In this document: piece by piece, positions 36,512 through 44,898 of the stretch
How positions within the stretch are numbered: the stretch's first letter is position 1
How the letters are laid out: the number at the start of each line of letters is the position of its first letter
Assembly (NCBI RefSeq): GCF_014641945.1
Contig: NZ_BMIJ01000004.1
Coordinates: forward strand, 484,648 to 548,647
DNA: 64,000 bases
DNA from: Marinobacterium zhoushanense
GTDB lineage: Bacteria > Pseudomonadota > Gammaproteobacteria > Pseudomonadales > Balneatricaceae
Direction of reading: 5' to 3'
Made by a program: the position numbers and the translations under genes
Notes under the pieces: generated by a model
Told to the model about the DNA's origin: nothing
The model's input: the letters and a program-made list of their open reading frames with translations, nothing else
Databases searched by the model: none

Positions 36512-37657
36512 ATGAAAAAACTTATCCATACCCAGCTTCAACGCCGGCTGACGTCACTGGCGCTACTCCTGATCGGCTGCTGCGCTCTGCTGTCCAACGC
36601 GGCGCAGGCAGCCGTCACCAGCGCGACGGGAAGTTCAGCCACATCGGTTCTGGTCGCAAACAAAAACAACAACTTCACCATCCGCTGGCAGGTCACCACG
36701 ACCACCAACCGTTTTTCACGGGAGGCCAGTGTTATCAATCTGGCGTCACCGCTCACCCTGAATGGTGTCATCACCCCGGCAGGGGATATCACCAACGAGA
36801 GCTTCTCGATCAGCGGTGCCCAGGTAAAAAGCTGGATCGACGCCGGTTTGAGCACCATCATTATCCGTCGCAACTTCACCGACCTCTCAAGCGCACCAGC
36901 AGGCGGCATCAATGCCGACGTGCGCTTCAGCCTGAGCAGCAGCGGCCTGCGTGCCACCCGCGAGAGCGGTGCATTCGCCGTGCAGAGGCTTCAGCTCAGC
37001 TTCTCCAATCAGACCAGTCTGGCGGTGGTAGAACCGGGCCAGGAGCTGTTCGGCTACCTGGATGTGGACTTCAGCGGCACCGGCATTCTGGAAGGTTACT
37101 GGCAGCTGTCCGAACCCGGAGGCTCCGACGCGGCGCCACTCTTTCGCACCCTGAAGCTGGAGCGCCAGACGCTCAGCAGCCTGCAGCATCTGCGCCTGCC
37201 CAGCCCGCGCCTGCCCACCGGTAAAACCGGCAAATATCTGCTGCGCTTCTGCGTCATCGATCGCAACACCACCGACGGCAACGCGTTCAACTGCCCAGAT
37301 GAGGGCAAGGTCGTCACCGTCGCCTATCAAGTGCTCGCCGCCCCCCTGGGCCAGATCGAGGAGATGCAACTGAGTGCCGATACGCAACCGATCGGCCCGG
37401 CCACCCCGCTGCACTGGAGCCCGGTCGAGCACGCGGTGGTCTACCAGTTACAGATATTCCAGGCCGCGGGCAATAATGCCCCTACCTTCGTCGCCGGTAT
37501 GCTGCTGCCCAGCTCGACACCGGGTACCAGCTTGTCGACACTGGTTCTCGACAAGCTGAACCCCCATCAGCAGTATCTATGGCGCATCAACGCCCTGGAC
37601 TCTCAGGGCCGGGTCATCGGACAGAGTGAGATGACCGCGATGACCTACGTTCCCTGA
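36512..37657 (+). CDS. secreted beta-sandwich protein, unknown
   Basis: A 381-residue protein with a signal peptide (cleavage near residue 32, NAAQA-A), a beta-rich N-terminal part (about 35-270) and a C-terminal fibronectin-III-like domain (about 275-381: ATPLHWSPVEHAVVYQLQIFQ, LDKLNPHQQYLWRINALDSQG). A pair of Cys near 240-255 (RFCVIDR, NAFNCPDE) may form a disulfide. It lies between the barrel-like protein and the sigma factor and is a likely surface partner of the former. Family unknown. Confidence 0.72.
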   Translation: MKKLIHTQLQRRLTSLALLLIGCCALLSNAAQAAVTSATGSSATSVLVANKNNNFTIRWQVTTTTNRFSREASVINLASPLTLNGVITPAGDITNESFSISGAQVKSWIDAGLSTIIIRRNFTDLSSAPAGGINADVRFSLSSSGLRATRESGAFAVQRLQLSFSNQTSLAVVEPGQELFGYLDVDFSGTGILEGYWQLSEPGGSDAAPLFRTLKLERQTLSSLQHLRLPSPRLPTGKTGKYLLRFCVIDRNTTDGNAFNCPDEGKVVTVAYQVLAAPLGQIEEMQLSADTQPIGPATPLHWSPVEHAVVYQLQIFQAAGNNAPTFVAGMLLPSSTPGTSLSTLVLDKLNPHQQYLWRINALDSQGRVIGQSEMTAMTYVP

Positions 37658-37687
37658 CGCTTCTGATGCTTCGGAGGATAGTGCCAC

Positions 37688-38245
37688 ATGGATGAAGACA
37701 AGGCCCTGATCGAGGCGATCATCGCCCGACAGGAGAGCGCATTGGAAAGCTTCTACCGGAAATATTCCGGCCTGGTATATGGCTTTGCGCTGCGCACGCT
37801 GAAGAACCCTGTGGATGCCAGCGAAGTGATGAACGAGGTGATGCTGGAGGTCTGGAACAAGGCCTCCAGCTTCGCCTATAAATCCTCGATCAAGACCTGG
37901 CTGCTCTCGATCACTCACCATAAAGCGGTAGATATGGTGCGGCGTAACGTGCGCCACGACCATGCGGATGAATCCGAGATCGATCTGGAATCCTCCGATT
38001 CGCTCAGCTGCTCGTTGGAGCAGGGCGAGATCTCGTCCGAAAACAGCGGCCATATTAAATACTGCATGGATGCTCTCGGCATGGCCCAACGCCAGGTGGT
38101 CTATCTCACCTTCTTCGAGGGCTGCAGCTACCCGGAGATCGCCGCCACGCTGGAGATCCCCGAAGGCACGGTGAAAACCCGGATGATGCACGCGAAGAAA
38201 CTGCTTCTGGCCTGTCTGGGCCGGTTGATACCGAAATGGGATTGA
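37688..38245 (+). CDS. ECF-family RNA polymerase sigma factor
   Basis: A 185-residue group-IV sigma factor. Region 2 (about 18-85: LESFYRKYSGLVYGFALR, KTWLLSITHHKAVDMVRR) recognises the -10 element and region 4 (about 115-175: QRQVVYLTFFEGCSYPEIAATLEIPEGTVKTR) the -35. GGAGG precedes the ATG. The next gene is its membrane-bound anti-sigma. Two copies of the same TGAACC-N16-CGAC promoter at the outer edges of this locus are its best candidate targets. Confidence 0.92.
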   Translation: MDEDKALIEAIIARQESALESFYRKYSGLVYGFALRTLKNPVDASEVMNEVMLEVWNKASSFAYKSSIKTWLLSITHHKAVDMVRRNVRHDHADESEIDLESSDSLSCSLEQGEISSENSGHIKYCMDALGMAQRQVVYLTFFEGCSYPEIAATLEIPEGTVKTRMMHAKKLLLACLGRLIPKWD

Positions 38246-38302
38246 ACCGATTTCCGGTAAACGACGACCTAGCAGAAAGAGAGACAGAAGCGAGTACCGA
38301 CG

Positions 38303-38920
38303 ATGACCGACTCGAACCATGACGAAAACCTGATGGCGCTGCTGCCCTGGTATGTCAACGGCACACTGACCGAGGACGAACGCCAGGCCGTCGAGGCGCT
38401 GCTGCAGCGCTCTGCCGAAGCCCGTGCCACGCTGGAGACATTGCAGACCCTGCAGACTGATATCAAGGCGGAACTACAGGAACCTGTTCCCGGCGACCTG
38501 GGCTGGAAACGCCTGCAAAAGAGTATCCACAGCCAACCGACGCCGATCCCAAAGACACAGCGGGATCGACCGATATGGAACCGGTTCCTCGCCGCGGCGG
38601 CCGTGCTGATCATCGCGCTGCAGGTGGGGCTGTTACTCAAGACACCGACCGACACCACGCCGCAGTTGCTGGGCACCAAGCCCGGTACCGAGCAGCTTCA
38701 AGACGCCCAGCTCTACCGTCTGGTCATCGCACCCGATGCGCGCTGGTCGGAGGTGGAAGCCCTGTTGCTGGAGCTGAATGCACAACTGGTGGACGGACCC
38801 TCAGCGGTAGGGGTCGTCAGCGTCGCGATTAAGGCTCCAGCGGATCAGGCTGAAACGGTGCTTGAGCAACTGAACAGCCATCCGGCAATCGAGCACGCTC
38901 AGGCTGTACGCAATGAGTAA
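38303..38920 (+). CDS. anti-sigma factor with subtilase-propeptide-like periplasmic domain
   Basis: A 205-residue single-pass membrane protein. Residues 5-60 (LMALLPWYVNGTLTEDERQ) form an anti-sigma domain of the zf-HC2-like type without its Cys ligands; one membrane helix lies at about 95-112; and the periplasmic part (about 137-203: YRLVIAPDARWSEVEALLLE, VVSVAIKAPADQAETVLEQL) has the beta-alpha-beta rhythm of subtilase I9-type propeptides, ending PAIEHAQAV. The next gene encodes a subtilase and overlaps the end by eight bases. I infer that the periplasmic domain docks on, or is cut by, that protease. The propeptide similarity is by pattern only. Confidence 0.8.
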   Translation: MTDSNHDENLMALLPWYVNGTLTEDERQAVEALLQRSAEARATLETLQTLQTDIKAELQEPVPGDLGWKRLQKSIHSQPTPIPKTQRDRPIWNRFLAAAAVLIIALQVGLLLKTPTDTTPQLLGTKPGTEQLQDAQLYRLVIAPDARWSEVEALLLELNAQLVDGPSAVGVVSVAIKAPADQAETVLEQLNSHPAIEHAQAVRNE

Positions 38921-40265
38921 AGCGCCTTTGTGCGCCTTGCTCGCTGTTGCCAGCCTGATCAGCAGCGCGCATGGGGCCGCCGCAACAGCCCCCGCCCCCC
39001 CGGAACAGTATCCAACAGGCCGTGCAGTCGGCACAGGGCCGGTGGGCAATAGCCCCCGCTCGCCCTCCGACACCGCGGCCAGTCCTGCCACCGAAGCACG
39101 GGACCCTGCGCACGCGCCCCCCGATACAGGCAACAGTTCACCGCCGTCGATCCCCCGCGATATGCAGTTGTTGAACCATCAACTACCCAGCATTCCCGGT
39201 CGACCGGCACCCGCTGTCGATACCACCAGCGACATTATCAAGTCCGAGATTCTGGTCGGTGCCGCGGATCTGGATACGGCGAATCGACAACGCCAGCTCC
39301 TTGACTCCCTAGGCTTGCGTATCAAGGGCCGACAAGTGCTGGGCGGACTCGGGTTCGTGCTCAGTGTGTATCGTGTACCTGAGGGTGAGGATCCCGATGC
39401 GCTTCTGGCACAACTGCGTCAGCAATGGCCGGAGCTGGGCGCCGAGTTCAACCGTATCTACCGTTTACAAGGCAGTCGCGGACGCCAGTTTGCACGTCGA
39501 ATGGTTGCCTTGCCCGACACGCCGAATCTAGGGACAGGGATCACCCTGGCGATGCTCGACGCGACGGTGGATACCAAACACCCCGCCCTCGCCCATAGCA
39601 AGATCGACGCGATTGATATCACCGGCCGGGCCAACGCGCCGAGTCGTCATGGCACTGCCGTAGCCAGTTTGCTGGTGGGACGGGCGATGGTGGATGGCGC
39701 CCTGCCGGGTGCCGATCTGCTGGCGATCAATATCTTCACCGGCGGGGAGGATGACGGGCTCGAGACCCGAACCGACTGGTGGCTTCGGGGCCTGGATCAA
39801 CTGCTGCTCAACAACGCTAAGCCCAGCGTCGTAAACATGAGTTTCGGCGGAGGCCGCAGCGAACTCGTAGCCGGAGCTCTGCACACCTTACAGCATAGCG
39901 GTATCGGCCTGGTCGCCGCAGCGGGGAATGATGGCCCAGGCAGTTCGGCCATGTTTCCGGCCAACCAGCCGGGCGTCATCGCCGTCACCTCGGTCGATAT
40001 CGACAAGCGCATTGCCCGCCATGCACCGCTGGATGACGTGATTACGCTGGCCGCCCCCGGAGTCGATATCTGGGCGGCCGACCTGAACGCAAAGGGTTTC
40101 TACGCCAGCGGCACCTCCTTTGCTGCACCCTGGGTCAGTGGCGCACTGGCACTGGCCAAGCAGCGCGGTGAAACTCTCGACTCACTTATCCACAACGCCG
40201 AAGATCTCGGCGAAAAGGGACACGATCCAGTATTCGGATATGGCCTGCTATACGACCTACGCTGA
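38913..40265 (+). CDS. secreted S8 family (subtilisin-like) serine protease
   Basis: A 450-residue subtilase. It has a signal peptide (about 1-21), a Pro-rich low-complexity stretch (about 24-100), a propeptide-like segment (about 108-185: SEILVGAADLDTANRQRQLL), then the catalytic domain with D216 (LAMLDATVD), H246 (SRHGTAVASL), N339 (AAAGNDGPGS) and S402 (ASGTSFAAPW). All catalytic residues are present. The start lies inside the anti-sigma gene, so translation is coupled. Together with the sigma and anti-sigma genes it looks like a signalling module in which the protease is the sensor or effector. Confidence 0.9.
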   Translation: MSKAPLCALLAVASLISSAHGAAATAPAPPEQYPTGRAVGTGPVGNSPRSPSDTAASPATEARDPAHAPPDTGNSSPPSIPRDMQLLNHQLPSIPGRPAPAVDTTSDIIKSEILVGAADLDTANRQRQLLDSLGLRIKGRQVLGGLGFVLSVYRVPEGEDPDALLAQLRQQWPELGAEFNRIYRLQGSRGRQFARRMVALPDTPNLGTGITLAMLDATVDTKHPALAHSKIDAIDITGRANAPSRHGTAVASLLVGRAMVDGALPGADLLAINIFTGGEDDGLETRTDWWLRGLDQLLLNNAKPSVVNMSFGGGRSELVAGALHTLQHSGIGLVAAAGNDGPGSSAMFPANQPGVIAVTSVDIDKRIARHAPLDDVITLAAPGVDIWAADLNAKGFYASGTSFAAPWVSGALALAKQRGETLDSLIHNAEDLGEKGHDPVFGYGLLYDLR

Positions 40266-40332
40266 TGCAAAGGTCTCCTGGTTGAATCCCTCCTCTGGCG
40301 AACCACACTGCAGCGACATCGTTTAGATAAAA

Positions 40333-40357
40333 AAGAATGGGCCATAGGCCCATTCTT
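40333..40357. terminator. bidirectional terminator between convergent genes
   Basis: A perfect 11-bp stem AAGAATGGGCC / GGCCCATTCTT with a three-base loop lies between the protease gene and the convergent secreted-protein gene. An A-run precedes it on the plus strand, giving a T tract for the minus-strand transcript. Confidence 0.8.
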
Positions 40358-40381
40358 GAATGTTGTGTTGGCAGGCTGAAC

Positions 40382-41521
40382 TCAGTTCTTAGCTCTTGCC
40401 GGAGCCGGCGCCGGCGCCTGTTGCTGCAGGATACCGCCATTCCCCGAGGTTGCCTTTATGCCTACCATCGGTTTACAGGTTTGCTTCCACTGGTAGCTGT
40501 CGACAAAGTCCCAATCGTTCCACGGATCGTTGGGTTTGGCCTGGGTTTTGACGTACATGCTGAAGGAGTAGTTCTGCATGGAATTGAGCGGCTGGCCATT
40601 GAGCTCCGCTTTGACCATGAAGTTGTGCTGTACGTTACCGCCGTTGTAGTCAAAGCGCTGCGAGGTATAGATCGGCTGTCCGTTGCGCTTGATATGGATC
40701 TGCATCTTACCCTTGCCCTGGGCGACCAGCTGGCCCTGAAAATTCACATCCGTGGGACACTGGCCGGAGAAATCCCCCTGCGGGGCGATCAGCTGACCGG
40801 CGCTGATGGTAATACCATACTGGCTCTCGATCTGGCCGTTGCCACCCAAGGGAACCGCGATCACCTTGACCGGTTTAGCGATCTGGGTACCGCCCACCAT
40901 CGCCTGGGGAGACCCTTCGTACTCCACCATAAAGTCGGCCTGTACCTGTTTCACCGCGTAGGCGGTATCGCCATTATTGTTGTGGGTGCATTTAGCGGCC
41001 AGTGTTACCGGGCGCTCAACTTTGAATAGCCGGGTTTTCGACAGGAATGACGCCTCGCTCATCCCGCCCTGCTTAGCTTTCTGCAGCTCAGCCTCTACGG
41101 TTTTGACCGGATCGAAATAGTGCGCGGCAATGTTGTTGACCTGAATATCGAACACCAGCGGTGGCTCGGAGTTCGCTTCGACGATCTCGCCCTTTACATA
41201 GGAAGCGACATTGACCGTCCAGTCCGACAGCCTGGCCTGCGACTTGTTCAGCGACGCACCGGACGCGGTGACCGGCCCCAGGTAGAGCTCTGCGCCGGTG
41301 AAATGGTGGCGCTTGCTACAGTAGACACTGGCGCCTCCCAAGCCCATGGCGGCGCTGGGCGTCATCAGCGTCAGCTTACCGTTGACAAGCTTTACCTTGT
41401 ACTTAGTTTGCATCGCCGTGTTGGCGCTGTAGTTGAAATTGATCGAATCGACGGGGGCGGCACTTACAGTGCCCGCGAGCATCATGCCCAGGACCGATGC
41501 GAGAAGCGTTTGAGTTTTCAT
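40382..41521 (-). CDS. secreted protein of the ECF locus, unknown
   Basis: A 379-residue exported protein with a signal peptide (LLASVLGMMLAGTVSAA, cleavage near 22). The mature part is beta-rich, with four or five Cys (VYCSKRHH, AAKCTHNN, SGQCPTDV, WKQTCKPM) probably paired in disulfides, and an Ala/Pro-rich tail. No family recognised. GGAGAACAAC precedes the chosen ATG. An ECF-type promoter identical in plan to the one at 33.66 kb lies about 30 bases upstream, so it is likely a member of the same regulon although on the opposite strand. Confidence 0.75.
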   Translation of the reverse strand: MKTQTLLASVLGMMLAGTVSAAPVDSINFNYSANTAMQTKYKVKLVNGKLTLMTPSAAMGLGGASVYCSKRHHFTGAELYLGPVTASGASLNKSQARLSDWTVNVASYVKGEIVEANSEPPLVFDIQVNNIAAHYFDPVKTVEAELQKAKQGGMSEASFLSKTRLFKVERPVTLAAKCTHNNNGDTAYAVKQVQADFMVEYEGSPQAMVGGTQIAKPVKVIAVPLGGNGQIESQYGITISAGQLIAPQGDFSGQCPTDVNFQGQLVAQGKGKMQIHIKRNGQPIYTSQRFDYNGGNVQHNFMVKAELNGQPLNSMQNYSFSMYVKTQAKPNDPWNDWDFVDSYQWKQTCKPMVGIKATSGNGGILQQQAPAPAPARAKN

Positions 41522-41553
41522 GTTGTTCTCCTTTTCATTTGACGGCTTCCCCA

Positions 41554-41581
41554 TAGTCGTAAGCCCTGACAGAACGGTTCA
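41554..41581 (-). promoter_or_regulatory. ECF-type promoter, second copy
   Basis: On the minus strand TGAACC, 16 bases, CGACTA. It shares TTTGAACCGTT and the exact spacing with the promoter before the CARDB gene. Transcription would start about 25 bases before the ATG of the secreted protein. Confidence 0.6.
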
Positions 41582-41611
41582 AAGTTTTAAGGCCTTTTCC
41601 CGTCGAGAAGT

Positions 41612-42031
41612 TCAATCATTGGAAAAACTGGCAAACACCTCCTCTCCGGTCATATTTTTCGTCTCGTTGGCAAAGGCATAGTATTCGGGCTTTTCATCGA
41701 TAAAGATCTGGTGATCGAAGTTCAGCGCTTCCGCCGTATCGAACAGTCCGGCTGGAATAATGTACTGACCATTCTGCTTCAGCCGGTAAAACAGGTGGCT
41801 TCCACACCTGGCACAGAACCCCCGTTCCGCCCAATCCGAAGATGAATAGGTTGAAATATTCTCCTCACCTGAGAATTTAACCTCGGTACCGCAGTCAACG
41901 GCCATCAGCGGGCCGCCGGTCCACTTCCGACACATGCTGCAGTGACAGGCACCAACGTGCTTCGACATCGACTCTGCCTGAAGCCTGACAGCACCACACA
42001 AACAGTTTCCCGTTGCTCCCATTACGCTCAT
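41612..42031 (-). CDS. GFA-family zinc protein (chromosomal)
   Basis: A 139-residue GFA/Mss4-like protein with Cys ligands in GNCLCGAVRL, CHCSMCRKWTGG and FCARCGSHL. AGGAGG precedes the ATG. As with the cassette-borne member at 16 kb, no reaction can be assigned from sequence; the family name refers to glutathione-dependent formaldehyde activation, which has been questioned. It is a stand-alone gene beside the ECF locus. GC content is closer to the core genome than that of the cassette homologue. Confidence 0.87.
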   Translation of the reverse strand: MSVMGATGNCLCGAVRLQAESMSKHVGACHCSMCRKWTGGPLMAVDCGTEVKFSGEENISTYSSSDWAERGFCARCGSHLFYRLKQNGQYIIPAGLFDTAEALNFDHQIFIDEKPEYYAFANETKNMTGEEVFASFSND

Positions 42032-42285
42032 AGCACCCTCCTGTGCGACTACTGTTTCGTTACGTTAAATATACTGGGCGACTCAGCCCTATCCGATAAG
42101 AGCTCAAATTATAGCCCTGATACGGTCACTGTCAGGAACCGATTCTGCTGTAGGTCCAATCAGGCATCGATAACCACCATCACCGGCTATGAAGCACTAA
42201 CAAGCTGAGGCGATATAATCGTTCAGCCATCGATTTTCTGTTCTAATTACCGCTTTACCCGAACACGTCACACTCAAGGGTTGCG

Positions 42286-43527
42286 ATGAACACTATAAAA
42301 ATCAAATTCATAGCGGCACTAACACTGGTCAGCCTTCTGGTAGGCGCCATCGTTCTGATCCTGACCCCTTATATGGTCAAGCATGAGATAGTCGAGAACG
42401 CGCTTGAGCACCGAAGCAACACCTTCGAAAAGTCGATCAAACACTTCATAGAGGAACATGGCTCTTGGGGGAGTGCTGGGGATGCGGTCGCCTTTGCCAA
42501 CTCGGCGGATTTCAGACTGGTTGAGGAGGTTAGCGATATCAACCAGATCCCGATCAAAGTCACCGTATTCGATCAAAATGGCCACGTGTTGCACTCAGGA
42601 TCAGGTTTTACTATCGGCAGCAGGGTTGATATCGGTTCGATGGAGGATCCGGAGGAGATCTACGTCCGCGACGAGGTCGTTGCCTACATGGCGGCAACCG
42701 GTGACGTCCAGCTATCCCCTTGGGAAAAGGCCTACCTGCATACCCTTGAAGAAACCCTGTTCTTCTCAGTTCTGATGGCCATTATCACCATCCTGCCTTT
42801 CGGCATCTGGCACGGTAGTCGGCTAGTCTATTCGCTGAAACACCTGACCCGCGCCGTCAACAGCATGGCGGAAGGGAAACTGCAGCAGCAGGTACCGATC
42901 AACTCCGGCGATGAAGTTGGCGTACTTGCCCAGGCGTTCAACTCAATGAATCAGCAGCTTGTAAGTGCCTATAAGGAGCTGGAAACCTCCCGCAACCTGA
43001 TTGCGGATCAAGCCGAGAAGCTCAAGGAGCTGAGTATTCGCGACGAGCTGACGGGACTGTATAACCGACGCTTCTTCAATGAAGAGGGCGCCACCCTGAT
43101 GGCCAGTTCGGTTCGTTATAATCAGCCACTCTCAATCGTGCTCGGTGATGTCGATCACTTCAAAAAGATTAATGACAACTACTCCCACGCCACCGGAGAC
43201 GCGGTGCTGAAACAAGTCTCGAAGATTCTGCAGCAAGGGGTTCGCGCCAGCGATTTGGTCGCGCGTTTCGGTGGTGAGGAGATGGTACTGGCACTGCCCA
43301 ACACCTCGTTACCTGAAGCAACCGAGATGATTGATCGCATCCGTGCGGCCATTGCCGATTATCCCTGGTCTGACGTGGCCGAGGGGCTGAGCGTGACGAT
43401 GAGTTTCGGCGTATCTGCCGACGAATCGGTGCAGAGCCTGGAACGTCGGTTGGACCTGGCCGACACCGAGCTGTACCGCGCCAAGCGCGAGGGGCGAAAT
43501 CGCGTCTGCGCCTGCGAGCCGGCCTGA
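42286..43527 (+). CDS. membrane diguanylate cyclase (HAMP-GGDEF)
   Basis: A 413-residue protein with a first membrane helix (about 8-28), a periplasmic sensor region (about 30-160), a second helix (about 163-180), HAMP (about 182-235), a short coiled coil and a GGDEF domain (about 250-410). The active site reads RFGGEEMVLAL, a GGEEF-type site with Met in place of Phe, and RASD just upstream is an RxxD product-inhibition site. It should make cyclic di-GMP from two GTP. The signal is unknown. It stands alone, with no feature I can name in the 250 bases upstream. Confidence 0.92.
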   Translation: MNTIKIKFIAALTLVSLLVGAIVLILTPYMVKHEIVENALEHRSNTFEKSIKHFIEEHGSWGSAGDAVAFANSADFRLVEEVSDINQIPIKVTVFDQNGHVLHSGSGFTIGSRVDIGSMEDPEEIYVRDEVVAYMAATGDVQLSPWEKAYLHTLEETLFFSVLMAIITILPFGIWHGSRLVYSLKHLTRAVNSMAEGKLQQQVPINSGDEVGVLAQAFNSMNQQLVSAYKELETSRNLIADQAEKLKELSIRDELTGLYNRRFFNEEGATLMASSVRYNQPLSIVLGDVDHFKKINDNYSHATGDAVLKQVSKILQQGVRASDLVARFGGEEMVLALPNTSLPEATEMIDRIRAAIADYPWSDVAEGLSVTMSFGVSADESVQSLERRLDLADTELYRAKREGRNRVCACEPA

Positions 43528-43625
43528 GCCCCAAAGGGTGTTATCGCTGTCGACAATACAGCGACTATGCTTTCATTTAAGTAATCATGCCGTATCTGAT
43601 ACGGCATCTGTATAGAGAGGTGGGT

Positions 43626-44516
43626 ATGTTCAAACCCTTCACCCTGCCCGGCCGCGTGCGTTTCTATGCAGGCCCGGGACAGTTGCCGCACTGCGAGTTG
43701 ACGGCGCCAGCCGGGCAGGTCGTGCTGTGCCTGCAGGGGGCTCAGGTGTTGAGCTATATTCCGACCGGACAACCGGACCTTTTGTGGATCAGCCCCAATA
43801 CACAGTACATACAGGGCAAAGCGATCCGCGGTGGTATACCGGTCTGCTGGCCCTGGTTCGGCGATCATCCGGAGGATGGCAACCTGCCGGCACACGGTTT
43901 TGCCCGAAATGCACTCTGGGAGATACGTTCCAGCTTCGCCGCCGACGACACCACCCAGATCCAGCTCGGGCTCACCGAGTCGGCTACTACTCGGCAGATT
44001 TGGCCGACACCTTTTGACCTAACCCTGGATATCGAGCTGGGCCATACCCTCAAGTTGACGTTGACCACCCGCAACACCGGCCCACAGAGTGTCATGGTCA
44101 CCGAGGCCTTACACAGCTATTTCGCCGTCAGCAGTACTGACAGCATCCATATCGAGGGGCTTAGCGGGTGCCGCTATCACGACAAGCTCGAGGCGTTCGC
44201 GATCAAACCCCAGCGCGAGGAACTGACGCCCACCCCGCCGCTGGACCGGGTGTATGATCACTCGGCCTCAGGTCTCAAGCTTTTGGACTATGGATTGAAG
44301 CGGGTAATTCAGATCGACAAGAGTGCCAGTGACTCCACCATCGTCTGGAACCCAGGAACCGAGGTCGCCGGCGGGATTGGCGATATCGGCGCCGAACCCT
44401 CACGCCGCTATATCTGTATCGAGTCGGGCAACGCGCTGGGCAGTGCGGTTTCCCTGCCCCCCGGTGCCAGCCATGCCCTGGTCATGGAGCTCAGCTCAGC
44501 CGCGCTGGAGGAGTGA
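43626..44516 (+). CDS. D-hexose-6-phosphate mutarotase (YeaD-like)
   Basis: A 296-residue aldose-1-epimerase-superfamily protein. GQPDLLWISPN, IRGGIPVCWPWFGDHP (about 70-85), AHGFARN near 92 (catalytic His), and VTEALHSYFAVS mark the YeaD subfamily, which interconverts anomers of glucose-6-phosphate. AGAGGTGGGT precedes the ATG; an in-frame ATG 13 codons earlier is less favoured. It stands alone upstream of ectD. Confidence 0.9.
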   Translation: MFKPFTLPGRVRFYAGPGQLPHCELTAPAGQVVLCLQGAQVLSYIPTGQPDLLWISPNTQYIQGKAIRGGIPVCWPWFGDHPEDGNLPAHGFARNALWEIRSSFAADDTTQIQLGLTESATTRQIWPTPFDLTLDIELGHTLKLTLTTRNTGPQSVMVTEALHSYFAVSSTDSIHIEGLSGCRYHDKLEAFAIKPQREELTPTPPLDRVYDHSASGLKLLDYGLKRVIQIDKSASDSTIVWNPGTEVAGGIGDIGAEPSRRYICIESGNALGSAVSLPPGASHALVMELSSAALEE

Positions 44517-44530
44517 GCTCCAGCGGTTTT

Positions 44531-44700
44531 GACTCTCGCGTTTCTATACTGGAGAATACCGCGCGAGTCATGAGGAGTTGAGACACTTCATGATGACGGC
44601 CTAACGGGAGATGCCGGTCTGTTTACGGCAGTGCCCTTTTCAACAGGTTTTAACCTGCTCTACCGATCTCCGGTATCTACCTTGGCGCTCCCAACGGGAG
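44531..44700 (+). ncRNA. possible structured RNA leader upstream of ectD
   Basis: The 380-base gap before ectD holds an imperfect stem GACTCTCGCG/CGCGCGAGTC (44531-44569), then AGATGCCGG (44609-44617) pairing with CCGGTATCT (44670-44678) around an inner AGGTT-TT-AACCT hairpin, and a repeated AACGGGAGA at both ends of that structure. It matches no riboswitch class I know. The first stem may be the terminator of the mutarotase gene. Confidence 0.3.
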
Positions 44701-44898
44701 AGTGTCAGATTGATCCAGCCGTCCCAACTCCGCCACGGCGGCAGATAACGATGCATCCGCGCGAGTCAGTTCTCCTGAGTTAACCGGACAGCAATGTCGC
44801 CGCATGATACTCGTCACAACACCCGACAATCCACGCACCGCGTCAGACCCGCGACAAAGGGGGTCACTTGCCGGTGCACGAACGAAAGGAGGAGTGAA

